A DNA stretch of 64,000 bases from Microbispora catharanthi (GCF_006334915.2 NZ_VDMA02000007.1:248001-312000); one strand, 5' to 3'. Positions 26,232-34,923 are shown, counted from the stretch's first letter. Numbers and translations: made by a program. Notes: generated by a model from the sequence alone, not told the origin.

Positions 26232-26954
26232 TTACAGGACGGCGCAGCCGACGCGTACGGGAATGCGGGGCGACCAGCGGCCGGACACGACGTCCTGGGC
26301 CTGCGCGTAGGCGTTGGCCGCCTTGCCGCCTCCGGAGCAGTCGAACACGCCGGTCTTCTTGCCGAAGCTGCCGCCGACGTAGCCGCTGTGCGCGCTCGCG
26401 CTCACCGTGCCGCTCCAGTAGAGCCTGCCGGTGTTGTACCGGATGTAGAGCCTGACCTGGCCGAAGTTGTAGTGGTCGCCGTTGATCTTGAGGCGCGGGA
26501 TGTCGTCGACCGAGGTGCTGGTGGCGGTGCCGTCGCCGTTGTCCACGGGCGGGACGGTGTAGCGAGTGATCCACAGCTTGGCCGAGACCCTGCGGTCGGC
26601 CGCCTTGCCGTTGTCGGCCTTGGCCTGCGCGCGGGCCGCGGGGGTGACGCACACGTCGTCGCCGGTGAACGCCTCGCGCCAGACGTAGCCGGTGACGCAG
26701 GTGTGCGGGCCGAACGGACCGGAGGTCCAGCGGGACGCCTTGGCGGCGTTGTCGGCGAGGGTCTGCGTGCGGGTCGCGGGCGTCACGCAGACGACGTCGC
26801 CTGTGCGGGCCTCGCGCCAGACGTAGCCCTCCAGGCAGGTGTTCGGGCCGAAGTCGCCGCCGGCGGAGGCCGGGCCGGCCATGAGCGTGACGGGGGCGGT
26901 GACGGCCAGACCGGCGATCGTGGCGGTGGCCAGACCGAGCAGGGTGCGCTTCAT
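26232..26954 (-). CDS. secreted protein with duplicated Cys-pair repeat
   Basis: A 240-residue exported protein. Residues 1-31 are a signal peptide (KRTLLGLATATIAGLAVTAP, cut after PASA). Two near-identical modules follow at about 35-69 and 81-115, each FGPxTCxxGYVWREAxTGD followed by VCVTPAxRxQxxADN, so each carries one Cys pair likely disulfide-bonded. Residues 125-240 are a beta-rich domain with two more Cys (FDCSGGGKAAN and VGCAVL). AGGAGAC precedes ATG 26954. The function is not known. The repeat is seen in secreted proteins of related actinobacteria, where it may bind wall or carbohydrate. Confidence 0.8.
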   Translation of the reverse strand: MKRTLLGLATATIAGLAVTAPVTLMAGPASAGGDFGPNTCLEGYVWREARTGDVVCVTPATRTQTLADNAAKASRWTSGPFGPHTCVTGYVWREAFTGDDVCVTPAARAQAKADNGKAADRRVSAKLWITRYTVPPVDNGDGTATSTSVDDIPRLKINGDHYNFGQVRLYIRYNTGRLYWSGTVSASAHSGYVGGSFGKKTGVFDCSGGGKAANAYAQAQDVVSGRWSPRIPVRVGCAVL

Positions 26955-27198
26955 GTCAGTCTCCTGTGCTGCTGCGGGACGAGGGTGCTGATCGGCGGTC
27001 CCGGTCCGGCCGTCGCCGCCGGGGCCGTGCACCTCAGTGATAGGCCCGCTCGCCTGCACGCCTCTTGCCGCAGGCTTTCCGCAACCGCTGCAAGCCCCTC
27101 GCAAGGCGCCCGCAAAAATCACCCTCCAAGTCTCTTGTCGACTTGTTGAACGATTTTTACTTTGGAGGGAAACCCCCCACTCCAGAGGAGCGATCTCC
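26955..27198. promoter_or_regulatory. divergent promoter region with leader hairpin for the SPFH gene
   Basis: A 244-bp region between divergent genes. An A/T-rich core around 27115-27165 is flanked by complementary arms CCCTCCAA (27122-27129) and TTGGAGGG (27162-27169). CAAGTC/GACTTG inside can form a second hairpin. It probably holds the rightward promoter and leader. No known RNA family is recognised. Confidence 0.4.
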
Positions 27199-28158
27199 AT
27201 GGGACTGATACGGGCACTCGGGGTCACCGGTCTCGCCGCCGCCGTCGCGTCGGCGCTCGTCACGCTCTTCGGCGCGGTCACGGGCTTCGAGCGCACCGAC
27301 GGCGGCGAGGTCGCGGTGATCCGCGACGGCGGGCCGCTCGACGACAGCGGCATCCGGCAGATCGTCGATCCCGCGTCGGGCCTGACGTGGACCGGCCTGT
27401 GGTCGTCGGCGCACCGCTACCCCGCCCAGCAGCGCTTCTACACCATCACGGCCGACGCCAAGCGGGCCACGACCCTCGGCGTGGACGTCGTGACGGTGCC
27501 GAGCAGCGACGGGGTGGACCTCGGCATCGAGGGCACGCTGTACTTCACGCTGAACCTCGACCACGACACGCTCAAGCGGTTCGACGACAAGTTCGGCACC
27601 CGCACCTTCCGGGGGCAGGACGGGGGGCAGCGCCACGCCTGGGACGGCGACGAGGGCTGGGCCGCCTTCTTCGGCCAGGCCGTGCGCCCGGTGGTCGACA
27701 ACGCGCTGCGCGCCCAGATCGGCGCGATGCGGTGCGCTGAGCTCGTCCCCACCTGCGCCCTGGTCGACAAGGCGCGGCAGGGGGTCAGGCTGGAGCCGCA
27801 CGACGCGAACGGCGGCATCGCCCGGGTGCAGAACGCGGTCAACACCACGCTGGAGCACGACCTCGCCCAGACGCTCGGCGGCCGGTTCCTCACCGGCATG
27901 CGCTTCAACCTCGTCCGGGTCGCGCTGCCCCAGGACGTGCAGCAGGCGGTCACCAGGGCGCTGGCCGCGAGCGCCCGGGTCGCCGAGGCGCTCGCGGAGG
28001 TCGACTCGGCCGAGGCGAGGGCCAAGGCCGACCGCGCCCGCCAGTCAGGGTACAAGCGGTGCCCGGCCTGCGCCGACATCGACAAGCTCAAGTCACTTCC
28101 CCAGGGCATCACCGTCTACGCCCCGGGCAACTCCGAGATCATCGTGCCCAGCAAGTGA
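27199..28158 (+). CDS. SPFH/band-7 (prohibitin-like) membrane protein
   Basis: A 319-residue protein with one N-terminal membrane helix (TGLAAAVASALVTLFGAVTG) and an SPFH domain behind it, including DGVDLGIEGTLYFTLNLDHD. The C-terminal third is a long Ala/Glu/Arg-rich coiled coil (VAEALAEVDSAEARAKADRA). A CPAC pair (RCPACADIDK) near the end is unusual and could bind metal or form a disulfide. SPFH proteins oligomerise and organise membrane domains or chaperone membrane complexes. ATG 27199 follows AGAGGAG. It is convergent with the VOC gene, only 8 bp away. Confidence 0.88.
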   Translation: MGLIRALGVTGLAAAVASALVTLFGAVTGFERTDGGEVAVIRDGGPLDDSGIRQIVDPASGLTWTGLWSSAHRYPAQQRFYTITADAKRATTLGVDVVTVPSSDGVDLGIEGTLYFTLNLDHDTLKRFDDKFGTRTFRGQDGGQRHAWDGDEGWAAFFGQAVRPVVDNALRAQIGAMRCAELVPTCALVDKARQGVRLEPHDANGGIARVQNAVNTTLEHDLAQTLGGRFLTGMRFNLVRVALPQDVQQAVTRALAASARVAEALAEVDSAEARAKADRARQSGYKRCPACADIDKLKSLPQGITVYAPGNSEIIVPSK

Positions 28159-28166
28159 AACGAGGT

Positions 28167-28559
28167 CTAGTAAGACTGGAGCTCCAGCAGGTTGCCGTCG
28201 GGGTCGCGCAGGTGCGCGGTGCGGCAGGTCGGCCCCCATTCGGGCCGGGCGCTCGGCGGCGCCACGACCCGGCCGCCGTTGGCGGCCCCCACGGCGGCGG
28301 CCCGGTCGACGTCGTCCACGGTCAGGACCAGCATCGTCCCGTCGCGTCCGCCGTCGAGGTCCACACCGGTGACCTTCGCGAGCATCTCGCGGTCGAGCAG
28401 GGCCAGCACCGCCTCCTTGTCGCGGTCCCAGTTGGCGTACGGCCCCGCCTCCGCGCCCTTGACGAGGTGCGCGCCCGCCACCGCGGTGAGCAGGCCGTCG
28501 TAGAAGCGGAAGCACTCGGCGAACCGGGAGGCGAGCACGCGAGGATAGAGAGCGTCCAT
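28167..28559 (-). CDS. VOC-family (glyoxalase/bleomycin-resistance-like) protein
   Basis: A 130-residue vicinal-oxygen-chelate protein made of two beta-alpha-beta-beta-beta units. Typical parts are RFAECFRFYDGLLTAV at the N-terminus and TAHLRDPDGNLLELQSY at the C-terminus with the metal-ligand Glu. Such proteins bind metal-dependent substrates or sequester drugs. It is divergent from a MarR regulator, with the shared 50-bp region holding a perfect palindrome, so MarR control is likely. AAGGG precedes ATG 28559. Confidence 0.87.
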   Translation of the reverse strand: MDALYPRVLASRFAECFRFYDGLLTAVAGAHLVKGAEAGPYANWDRDKEAVLALLDREMLAKVTGVDLDGGRDGTMLVLTVDDVDRAAAVGAANGGRVVAPPSARPEWGPTCRTAHLRDPDGNLLELQSY

Positions 28560-28577
28560 GGAAATCCCTTGGCAAGT

Positions 28578-28590
28578 ACCAACTATTGGT
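28578..28590. promoter_or_regulatory. MarR operator-like palindrome and leaderless promoter
   Basis: ACCAA-CTA-TTGGT is a perfect inverted repeat between the divergent VOC and MarR genes. TATCCT (28598-28603) lies six bases before GTG 28610, the spacing expected for a leaderless transcript of the MarR gene. A bound regulator would cover this promoter. Confidence 0.55.
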
Positions 28591-28609
28591 GGTGCCCTAT
28601 CCTGCTCTC

Positions 28610-29068
28610 GTGAGCGACGTGCCGCAACTTCCCCCGTCCCTGCTCGGGATCACCGCGTTCCTGCTGTCGAAGGTGGGCATCGCCGGGCGACGCCGTATGG
28701 GCGACCGGCTGCGCGGGCACGGCATCGGCCTGTGGGACATGGCCGTGCTGGCCGCGCTGCGCGACTTCGGCCCGGCGTCCCAGCGCGAGCTCGGCGCGCG
28801 ACTGGGCATCGACCCCAGCGACCTCGTGGCGGTGATGGACACGCTCGTGCCGCTCGGCCTCGTGGAGCGCGAGCGCGACCCCGAGGACCGGCGGCGATAC
28901 CGGGTCGCCGTCAGCCCCGCGGGGCGGTCCACGCTGGAGGCGGCCCTGCGCGAGGCCGGCGAGGTGCGCGACGACCTGCTGGCCGCGCTGGACGAGGACG
29001 AGCGGGCGGCCCTGCACGCGCTGCTCAGGAAGGCGTACGCCGGGCTGGAGCCGCGGGCACGGGCCTGA
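28610..29068 (+). CDS. MarR-family transcriptional regulator
   Basis: A 152-residue winged-helix regulator. The recognition helix is in SQRELGARLGIDPSDLVAVM, and the wing is VERERDPEDRRRYRVAVSPAG, a near-canonical MarR wing. It probably dimerises and binds the ACCAA-CTA-TTGGT site to control itself and the divergent VOC gene in response to a small ligand. GTG 28610 is taken as the start because it lies six bases after the -10-like TATCCT, implying leaderless translation, and the frame upstream would cover the operator. Confidence 0.92.
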   Translation: MSDVPQLPPSLLGITAFLLSKVGIAGRRRMGDRLRGHGIGLWDMAVLAALRDFGPASQRELGARLGIDPSDLVAVMDTLVPLGLVERERDPEDRRRYRVAVSPAGRSTLEAALREAGEVRDDLLAALDEDERAALHALLRKAYAGLEPRARA

Positions 29069-29116
29069 GAGGCCTCCGGCGGCCGTCGCGGAGCGGTCCC
29101 AGGCGGCGGAGCGGTC

Positions 29117-29830
29117 TCAGGCGCCGGTGAGCCAGACGTAACCGGCGAATCGCCCGGTGCGCTGCTCACGGCGGTAGGAGTAGAGGTCCGCCGTCTCGAT
29201 CGTGCAGCGGTCGTCGTGACGGACGTCGGCCACGCCGGCCAGGGCGAGCTGGGCCGCGATCCCGGCCCGGATGTCGAGCGCGGGCGTGCCGTGCCGGGTC
29301 CGCGACCAGGTCTCGGGCACGCGGGCGGCGACGCGCTCGCGCAGGTCTTCCGGGACCTCGTAGCACAGCCCGCAGGCCGACGGCCCGATCACGGCCACCA
29401 TCCGCTCCGGCCGTGCGCCCCGCGCGGCCATCGCCTCGACCAGGGCGGGGACCACGCCCGCCTCCGTGCCCGGCCGTCCCGAGTGCGCGCCGCCGACCAG
29501 GCCGGCCACCGGATCGGCCACCAGCACGGGCGCGCAGTCGGCGACCAGGACCGCCAGGCCCAGCCCGGGACGGTCGGTGAACACCCCGTCCAGCGCGGGC
29601 GGTTCGTCCCCGAACGGTTGCTCCGCGTAGGCGACGTCGGTCCCGTGGACCTGACGCATGAAGACCACCCGGTCGAGCCCGAACTCCGCGGCCGTCTTCG
29701 CCCGGTTCTCGGCGACCGCCCCCGGGTCGTCCCCCACCGCCCCGCCGAGGTTGCGCGTGCCGTACGGCCCGGCGCTCACGCCGCCGTGCCGGTCGGTGAA
29801 GGCCATCCGTACCCGGTCGATCGCAATCAC
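29117..29830 (-). CDS. pgeF: peptidoglycan editing factor PgeF (YfiH/polyphenol oxidase-like)
   Basis: A 237-residue cytoplasmic protein of the DUF152/laccase-like family. The E. coli homologue removes L-Ser wrongly added to UDP-MurNAc, which protects the peptide stem. Zn/Cu ligand motifs are present: QVHGTDVAY, VADCAPVLVADP and GAHSGRPGTEAG, with SACGLCYEVPEDLRERVA as the fourth block. In many actinobacteria pgeF lies in the cell-division cluster after ftsZ, but here it stands alone. The start is GTG 29830, six bases after TACGCT, again leaderless-looking. It is divergent from the dehydrogenase. Confidence 0.92.
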   Translation of the reverse strand: MIAIDRVRMAFTDRHGGVSAGPYGTRNLGGAVGDDPGAVAENRAKTAAEFGLDRVVFMRQVHGTDVAYAEQPFGDEPPALDGVFTDRPGLGLAVLVADCAPVLVADPVAGLVGGAHSGRPGTEAGVVPALVEAMAARGARPERMVAVIGPSACGLCYEVPEDLRERVAARVPETWSRTRHGTPALDIRAGIAAQLALAGVADVRHDDRCTIETADLYSYRREQRTGRFAGYVWLTGA

Positions 29831-29864
29831 CCGATTAGCGTACGGCCTGGGAAAGGAGCGTGAC

Positions 29865-30908
29865 ATGCGCGCGGTTGTGTACGAGGAGTTCGGCGGGCGG
29901 GCCGAGGTGCGCGAGGTGGCGGACCCGGTGGCGCCGCCGGACGGCGTGGTGATCAGGGTCGAGGCGACCGGGGTGTGCCGCAGCGACTGGCACGGGTGGA
30001 TGGGCCACGACGCGGACATCACGGTCCTGCCCCACGTCCCCGGGCACGAGCTGGCGGGTGTGGTGGACTCGGCCGGCCCGGGGGTGAGCCGCTGGCGGCC
30101 GGGCGACCGGGTGATGGTGCCGTTCATCTGCGCCTGCGGAAGCTGCCGCGAGTGCACGACCGGCAACCAGCAGGTGTGCGAGCGGCAGACCCAGCCCGGC
30201 TTCACCCACTGGGGATCGTTCGCCGAACTGGTGGCGATCGACCACGCCGACGTCAACCTCGTGCGGCTGCCGGACGGCATGGCGTTCGCCACCGCGGCGA
30301 GCCTGGGCTGCCGCTTCGCCACCGCGTTCCGCGCCGTCGTCGAGCAGGGGCGGGTCCGGGCGGGCCAGTGGCTCGCCGTCCACGGCTGCGGCGGGGTCGG
30401 ACTGTCGGCCGTGATGATCGGCGCCGCCGTGGGGGCGCGGGTCGTCGCGGTGGACGTGTCCCCCGCCGCGCTCGACCTGGCCCGGCGGTTCGGCGCGGCC
30501 GAGTGCGTCCGGATCGGCGAGGAAGACTCTCCCGGGGAGTCGGCCGCGCGGGTCAGGGCGGCGGCCGGGGGCGGCGGCGCCGACGTCTCCCTCGACGCGC
30601 TGGGCGATCCCGCCACCTGCGCCGCGTCGATCGGCAGCCTGCGCAGGCGGGGCCGCCACGTGCAGGTGGGCCTGCTCCCCGGGCACACCACCCTGCCGCT
30701 GGGCCGGGTGATCGCGCACGAGCTGGAGATCGCGGGCAGCCACGGCATGGCCGCCCACGCCTATCCCCCGATGCTGGAGCTGATCGCGGCGGGCGTGCTC
30801 CGCCCCGACCTGCTGGTCACCCACACCATCGGCCTGGACGACGCGCCGGACGCGCTGACCCGGCCGGGCGCGCATCCGGGCGTCACCATGATCATCCCTG
30901 GCCCGTGA
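29865..30908 (+). CDS. zinc-dependent alcohol dehydrogenase family protein
   Basis: A 347-residue medium-chain dehydrogenase. Catalytic zinc ligands are in GVCRSDWHGW (Cys) and PHVPGHELAG (His, Glu). The structural zinc site is the four-Cys run CGSCRECTTGNQQVC. The cofactor fold is VHGCGGVGLSAVMIGAAVGA. Ends in GVTMIIPGP. It oxidises an alcohol or reduces an aldehyde with NAD(P), substrate unknown. GAAAGGAG precedes ATG 29865. Its last 17 bases overlap the end of the convergent glgA gene. Confidence 0.93.
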   Translation: MRAVVYEEFGGRAEVREVADPVAPPDGVVIRVEATGVCRSDWHGWMGHDADITVLPHVPGHELAGVVDSAGPGVSRWRPGDRVMVPFICACGSCRECTTGNQQVCERQTQPGFTHWGSFAELVAIDHADVNLVRLPDGMAFATAASLGCRFATAFRAVVEQGRVRAGQWLAVHGCGGVGLSAVMIGAAVGARVVAVDVSPAALDLARRFGAAECVRIGEEDSPGESAARVRAAAGGGGADVSLDALGDPATCAASIGSLRRRGRHVQVGLLPGHTTLPLGRVIAHELEIAGSHGMAAHAYPPMLELIAAGVLRPDLLVTHTIGLDDAPDALTRPGAHPGVTMIIPGP

Positions 30909-32076
30909 GCGACGCGTAGAGCTCGTGGGTCCGCTCGGCGATCCGCCGCCAGGAGAAGTGGTCGATCGCCCGCACCCGCCCGGCCTCGCCCATCGCGGCG
31001 GCCAGGCGCGGATCGCCGAGCAGCGCGTTCACCCGCTCGGCCAGCGCCGCGGCGAACGCCTCCGGGTCGCGCGGCTCGCCGTCCCCGCCCTGGTCGATCG
31101 GGACGAGCAGGCCCGTCTCGCCGTCGGCGACGACCTCGGGGATGCCTCCGGTCGCGGTCGCCACGACGGCGGTCTCGCACGCCATCGCCTCAAGGTTCAC
31201 GATGCCCATCGGCTCGTACACCGAAGGGCACACGAACACGGTGGCGTGCGTGAGGATCTGGATCACCTCGGGCCTGGGCAGCATCTCGGAGATCCACACC
31301 ACGCCCTTGCGGGAGGCCGACAGCTCGCGCACGAGCGCCGTGACCTCCTCGGCGATCTCCGGCGTGTCGGGCGCGCCCGCGCACAGCACGAGCTGCGCCG
31401 CCGGGTCGAACGACCGGGCCGCGTGGAGCAGGTGCACCAGGCCCTTCTGCCGGGTGATGCGCCCCACGAAGACGACGTACGGCACGGCCGGGTCGATGCC
31501 GTGCCTGACCAGGGCCTCGGTGCCCCGGGACGGCGCGTACTCCTCGGTGTCGATGCCGTTGTGGATCACGCGTACGCGCTCGGCGGGGACCTCCGGGTAG
31601 GCCGTGAGGACGTCGCGCCGCATGCCCTCGGACACCGCGATGATCGCGTCGGCCGCGTGGAGCGCGGTCCGCTCCGCCCACGACGAGAGCGTGTAGCCGC
31701 CGCCGAGCTGCTCGGCCTTCCACGGGCGCAGCGGCTCCAGGCTGTGCGTGGTCATCACGTGCGGCACGCCGTACAGCATCTTGGCGACGTGGCCGGCGAA
31801 GTTCGCGTACCAGGTGTGGCTGTGCACGACGTCGGCGCCCTCGCAGCCGGCCGCCATCTCGACGTCGACGCCGAGCACCTGCAGGGCGGCGTTCGCGCCG
31901 GACAGTCCCCCGGGGACCGGGTAGGCCCGCACACCGGGCTCCTCGCGAGGGGCACCGAAGCAGCGGACCCGCACGTCGGCCAGCCCGCGAAGCTCCCGCG
32001 CGAGGTACTCGACATGGACTCCGGCGCCGCCGTACACCTCGGGCGGATACTCACGGCTCAGCAGATCGACACGCAT
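30892..32076 (-). CDS. glgA: GT4 glycosyltransferase GlgA/GlgM (glycogen or maltose-1-phosphate synthase)
   Basis: A 394-residue GT-B enzyme of the actinobacterial GlgA type (TIGR02149). The N-terminal domain has [20 protein letters not shown] and the acceptor-side motif [14 protein letters not shown]. The C-terminal domain has [18 protein letters not shown] and the donor-site [17 protein letters not shown]. The M. tuberculosis homologue Rv1212c, also divergent from glgC, joins ADP-glucose to glucose-1-phosphate to make alpha-maltose-1-phosphate, feeding the GlgE route, so GlgM activity is plausible. ATG 32076 opens the conserved [12 protein letters not shown]. It shares an 85-bp region with glgC. 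Confidence 0.93.
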   Translation of the reverse strand: MRVDLLSREYPPEVYGGAGVHVEYLARELRGLADVRVRCFGAPREEPGVRAYPVPGGLSGANAALQVLGVDVEMAAGCEGADVVHSHTWYANFAGHVAKMLYGVPHVMTTHSLEPLRPWKAEQLGGGYTLSSWAERTALHAADAIIAVSEGMRRDVLTAYPEVPAERVRVIHNGIDTEEYAPSRGTEALVRHGIDPAVPYVVFVGRITRQKGLVHLLHAARSFDPAAQLVLCAGAPDTPEIAEEVTALVRELSASRKGVVWISEMLPRPEVIQILTHATVFVCPSVYEPMGIVNLEAMACETAVVATATGGIPEVVADGETGLLVPIDQGGDGEPRDPEAFAAALAERVNALLGDPRLAAAMGEAGRVRAIDHFSWRRIAERTHELYASLTGQG

Positions 32077-32161
32077 ACGAGTGAGCTTAGAGTCCCTGAT
32101 CCGCACTGTTTGCCGGTGTCCCTGGTGTTTGTTAGCCATTTCGCGGGTTAAGGTCCTGCCT

Positions 32162-33388
32162 ATGAAGGTCCTGGCGATCGTGCTTGCGGGTGGAGAGGGC
32201 AAGCGGCTGATGCCGCTGACCGCGGACCGGGCCAAGCCCGCCGTGCCCTTCGGCGGCATCTACCGGCTCATCGACTTCGTTCTGTCGAACCTGGCGAACG
32301 CGCACTACTGGCAGATCGTGGTGCTGACGCAGTACAAGAACCACAGCCTGGACCGGCACATCTCCCGGACGTGGCGGCTGTCGTCGATGCTCGGCAACTA
32401 CGTGACCCCGGTGCCCGCGCAGCAGCGGCTCGGGCCGCGCTGGTTCGCCGGATCGGCGGACGCGCTGTTCCAGAACCTCAACCTGATCTACGACGAGTTG
32501 CCCGATCATGTGATCGTCTTCGGCGCGGACCACATCTACCGGATGGATCCCCGCCAGATGGTCGACCAGCACATCGACTCGGGCGCGGACGTGACCGTCG
32601 CCGCGATCCGCCAGCCCCTCGAACTGGCCGACCAGTTCGGGGTCATCGAGGCGGACCCCTCGGGCCGCCGGATCGTCGCGTTCCGCGAGAAGCCGAAGGA
32701 CGCGGTGGGCCTGCCCGACGCGCCCGACCAGATCTTCGCCTCGATGGGCAACTACGTCTTCAAGACCCAGTCCCTCATCGAGGCCCTGCGCGAGGACGCC
32801 CTCGACCCCAGCAGCAAGCACGACCTCGGCGGCAACATCATCCCGATGTTCGTCAAGAGCGGCGGCGCCGAGGTGTACGACTTCGCGGACAACGTGGTGC
32901 CCGGCTCCACCGAGCGCGACCGCGGCTACTGGCGCGACGTGGGGACGCTCGACGCCTACTACGAGGCCAACATGGACCTCATCTCGGTGCAGCCGGTCTT
33001 CAACCTCTACAACGACCGGTGGCCGATCTACACCGGCAACGATCCGCTGCCGCCGGCCAAGTTCGTGCACAACGAGGGCGACCGGGTGGGGCATGCGCTG
33101 GAGTCGCTCGTGTCGCCCGGGGTGATCGTGTCGGGCGGCACCGCGCTGCGCTCGATCCTGTCCCCCGGCGTGGTGCTGCACTCCCACTCGCACGTCGAGG
33201 ACTCGGTGCTGATGGGCTCGGTCAAGATCGGCAGGGGCGCGATCGTCCGCAAGGCCATCATCGACAAGAACGTGGTCATCCCCGACGGCGCCAGGATCGG
33301 CTTCGACCTGGAGTACGACCGCCAGCGTTTCGCGGTGACCCGCAGCGGTGTGGTCGTGATCGGGAAGAACGAGATCGTCGACCGCTGA
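32162..33388 (+). CDS. glgC: glucose-1-phosphate adenylyltransferase
   Basis: A 408-residue enzyme making ADP-glucose from ATP and glucose-1-phosphate, the committing step for glycogen and related glucans. The nucleotide-binding start is [20 protein letters not shown], with [22 protein letters not shown] and the glucose-1-phosphate site [11 protein letters not shown] left-handed beta-helix C-terminus completes the tetrameric form ([16 protein letters not shown]). Divergent transcription with glgA forms a compact ADP-glucose module. TAAGGT at 32149-32154 lies seven bases before ATG, suggesting a leaderless or near-leaderless transcript. Confidence 0.97.
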   Translation: MKVLAIVLAGGEGKRLMPLTADRAKPAVPFGGIYRLIDFVLSNLANAHYWQIVVLTQYKNHSLDRHISRTWRLSSMLGNYVTPVPAQQRLGPRWFAGSADALFQNLNLIYDELPDHVIVFGADHIYRMDPRQMVDQHIDSGADVTVAAIRQPLELADQFGVIEADPSGRRIVAFREKPKDAVGLPDAPDQIFASMGNYVFKTQSLIEALREDALDPSSKHDLGGNIIPMFVKSGGAEVYDFADNVVPGSTERDRGYWRDVGTLDAYYEANMDLISVQPVFNLYNDRWPIYTGNDPLPPAKFVHNEGDRVGHALESLVSPGVIVSGGTALRSILSPGVVLHSHSHVEDSVLMGSVKIGRGAIVRKAIIDKNVVIPDGARIGFDLEYDRQRFAVTRSGVVVIGKNEIVDR

Positions 33389-33409
33389 GCCGGCCCGCGT
33401 GTGAGCGGC

Positions 33410-34000
33410 TCAGCGGCCGTTGATCCGCCACATGGGCTCGACCACGGTCCACTGGGCCTCCCACACCCGGCGGGCCCTGCGCTGGTTGACCAGGCGGGTG
33501 CAGGTCACCAGCAGCGCGAGGATCGCGGCGGCGGCCAGCGGGACGCCCGTGCCGACGGTCAGCGCGGCGACCGCCGTGGTCTCCCGGTCCTGCGGCCTGG
33601 GCGTGATCACGCCTCTGCCGTCGGTCCAGATGCGCACGGTCTCACCCGCGTGCCTGCTGGGCGAGACCTCGATGACACCGGCCCTCACCGTGCCGTCGGG
33701 GGCCACCCAGGTGGCCTGGGCATGCCCGACCGCCGCTCCGGCCACCGACAACCGGGGCGTCGTCACGTCGCCCGTCAGGGTGGCGGCGACCTGATGTCGG
33801 CTGCGCATCTGCTGGGCCTCGGTCCGCAGGCCGTTGCCGTACTCGCGCATGCCGAGCATCACGCCGAACACGATCGCGGCCACGACTCCCAGCACGGCGG
33901 CAAGCCGGACCACCGCTTCGGCCCGGTCGCACCGGCGTCGAAGCGGATTCCTATCAAGCCCCAGCCATCGGGCGAACCTGGCGAATGGATTCTGCGACAT
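33410..34000 (-). CDS. Rv1733c-like two-helix membrane protein
   Basis: A 196-residue membrane protein. One helix near residues 32-50 (AVVRLAAVLGVVAAIVFGVM) and a second near 150-165 enclose a ~90-residue extracytoplasmic domain with TWVAPDGTVRAGVIEVSPS and GETVRIWTDGRGVITPRP. The start region NPLRRRCDRAEAVVRLA is the recognised signature of the Rv1733c family, a latency antigen of unknown function in M. tuberculosis. It is convergent with glgC, only 21 bp away. The start ATG 34000 follows GAGGTGTGAG. Confidence 0.83.
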   Translation of the reverse strand: MSQNPFARFARWLGLDRNPLRRRCDRAEAVVRLAAVLGVVAAIVFGVMLGMREYGNGLRTEAQQMRSRHQVAATLTGDVTTPRLSVAGAAVGHAQATWVAPDGTVRAGVIEVSPSRHAGETVRIWTDGRGVITPRPQDRETTAVAALTVGTGVPLAAAAILALLVTCTRLVNQRRARRVWEAQWTVVEPMWRINGR

Positions 34001-34044
34001 CTCACACCTCACAGGGTCATTACCACTGCGAGTCCCGTTTATGC

Positions 34045-34809
34045 CTATTTTGCATCCCAAGAGAATCCAGGGGAACGCCCCTCCCGATATGCCCGGACAC
34101 CTTCGGCCATTTCGCCGCTCTCCCTGGCCTCCCGCTGCCAGGCGCGCACCTCGGCCTCCCCGGCCCGGCCGTCGATGATCTGCTTGGCCGCCGCCAGCGT
34201 CAGCCGGGATCTGCCGGCCATCGTGGCCGCCAGGCCGTGGACGCGCCGGCGCAGGTCCTCCGGCGGGCACACCTCGTCGACGAGACCGGTGCGCAAGGCG
34301 TGATCTGCACTGATGAGCTCGGCCGAGAAGAGCAGGAGCTTCGCGGTGGCGGGCCCGGCGATCTCCGCGAGCCGCCGCGTGGAGCTGAGCGGGTAGACGA
34401 TCCCGAGCTTGGCCGGGGTGACGCCGAAGCGGGCCCCGGCCGCCGCGACGCGCAGATCGCAGGCGAGCGCGAGCTGGCATCCGCCGCCGACGCAGTATCC
34501 CTCGATCATCGCGATCACAGGTTTGGGAAAGGTCATCAGTGCGCGCTCCGCGACAACAGTAAGACCGGTGTCATCGTCGTTATCGCCAAGCTCATGAATT
34601 TCCGAAATATCAGCACCGGAGCAGAAAGTTCCGCCGGCTCCGGTAAGGAGGAGGACGCGTACCTTCGGCTCGGCGGCGAGGTCCGCCAGGATGCCCGGCA
34701 GCGCCCGCCACATGGCGGCGGTCACGGCGTTGCGCTTGGCGGGCCGGTTGAGGGTGAGGGTGGCGACGTGCTCGTCGAGGGTCAGCTCGAACCCGTCGGT
34801 AACTTCCAT
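34045..34809 (-). CDS. enoyl-CoA hydratase/isomerase family protein
   Basis: A 254-residue crotonase-fold enzyme. The CoA/oxyanion elements are RPAKRNAVTAAMWRAL, GGTFCSGADISEI and IEGYCVGGGCQLALACDLR. It resembles enoyl-CoA hydratases of fatty-acid beta-oxidation, but the catalytic Glu pair cannot be confirmed by eye and related folds do isomerisation, dehalogenation or thioester hydrolysis. ATG 34809 has GAT-GGATGG ahead of it and no perfect ribosome site. It lies 44 bp upstream of the Rv1733c-like gene on the same strand, so the two may be co-transcribed. Confidence 0.9.
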   Translation of the reverse strand: MEVTDGFELTLDEHVATLTLNRPAKRNAVTAAMWRALPGILADLAAEPKVRVLLLTGAGGTFCSGADISEIHELGDNDDDTGLTVVAERALMTFPKPVIAMIEGYCVGGGCQLALACDLRVAAAGARFGVTPAKLGIVYPLSSTRRLAEIAGPATAKLLLFSAELISADHALRTGLVDEVCPPEDLRRRVHGLAATMAGRSRLTLAAAKQIIDGRAGEAEVRAWQREARESGEMAEGVRAYREGRSPGFSWDAK

Positions 34810-34867
34810 CCATCGATTGTCCAGCTCGCCCGCCCGACTACTCCGGCAGGGTCCCGCCCCGAAGTGG

Positions 34868-34897
34868 CATAATCGCCGCGCAACGGGATGATCCCGT
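34868..34897 (+). promoter_or_regulatory. promoter and operator-like palindrome for the Cys-rich DUF5685 gene
   Basis: CATAAT (34868-34873) is a good -10 box. About ten bases on is ACGGGAT-G-ATCCCGT (34883-34897), a perfect 7-bp inverted repeat placed at or just after the expected start of transcription. A repressor bound here would block the transcript, or the RNA hairpin may sit in the leader. AAGGAG follows at 34911. Confidence 0.55.
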
Positions 34898-34923
34898 ACG
34901 CATGACCCCCAAGGAGTCTCTGG

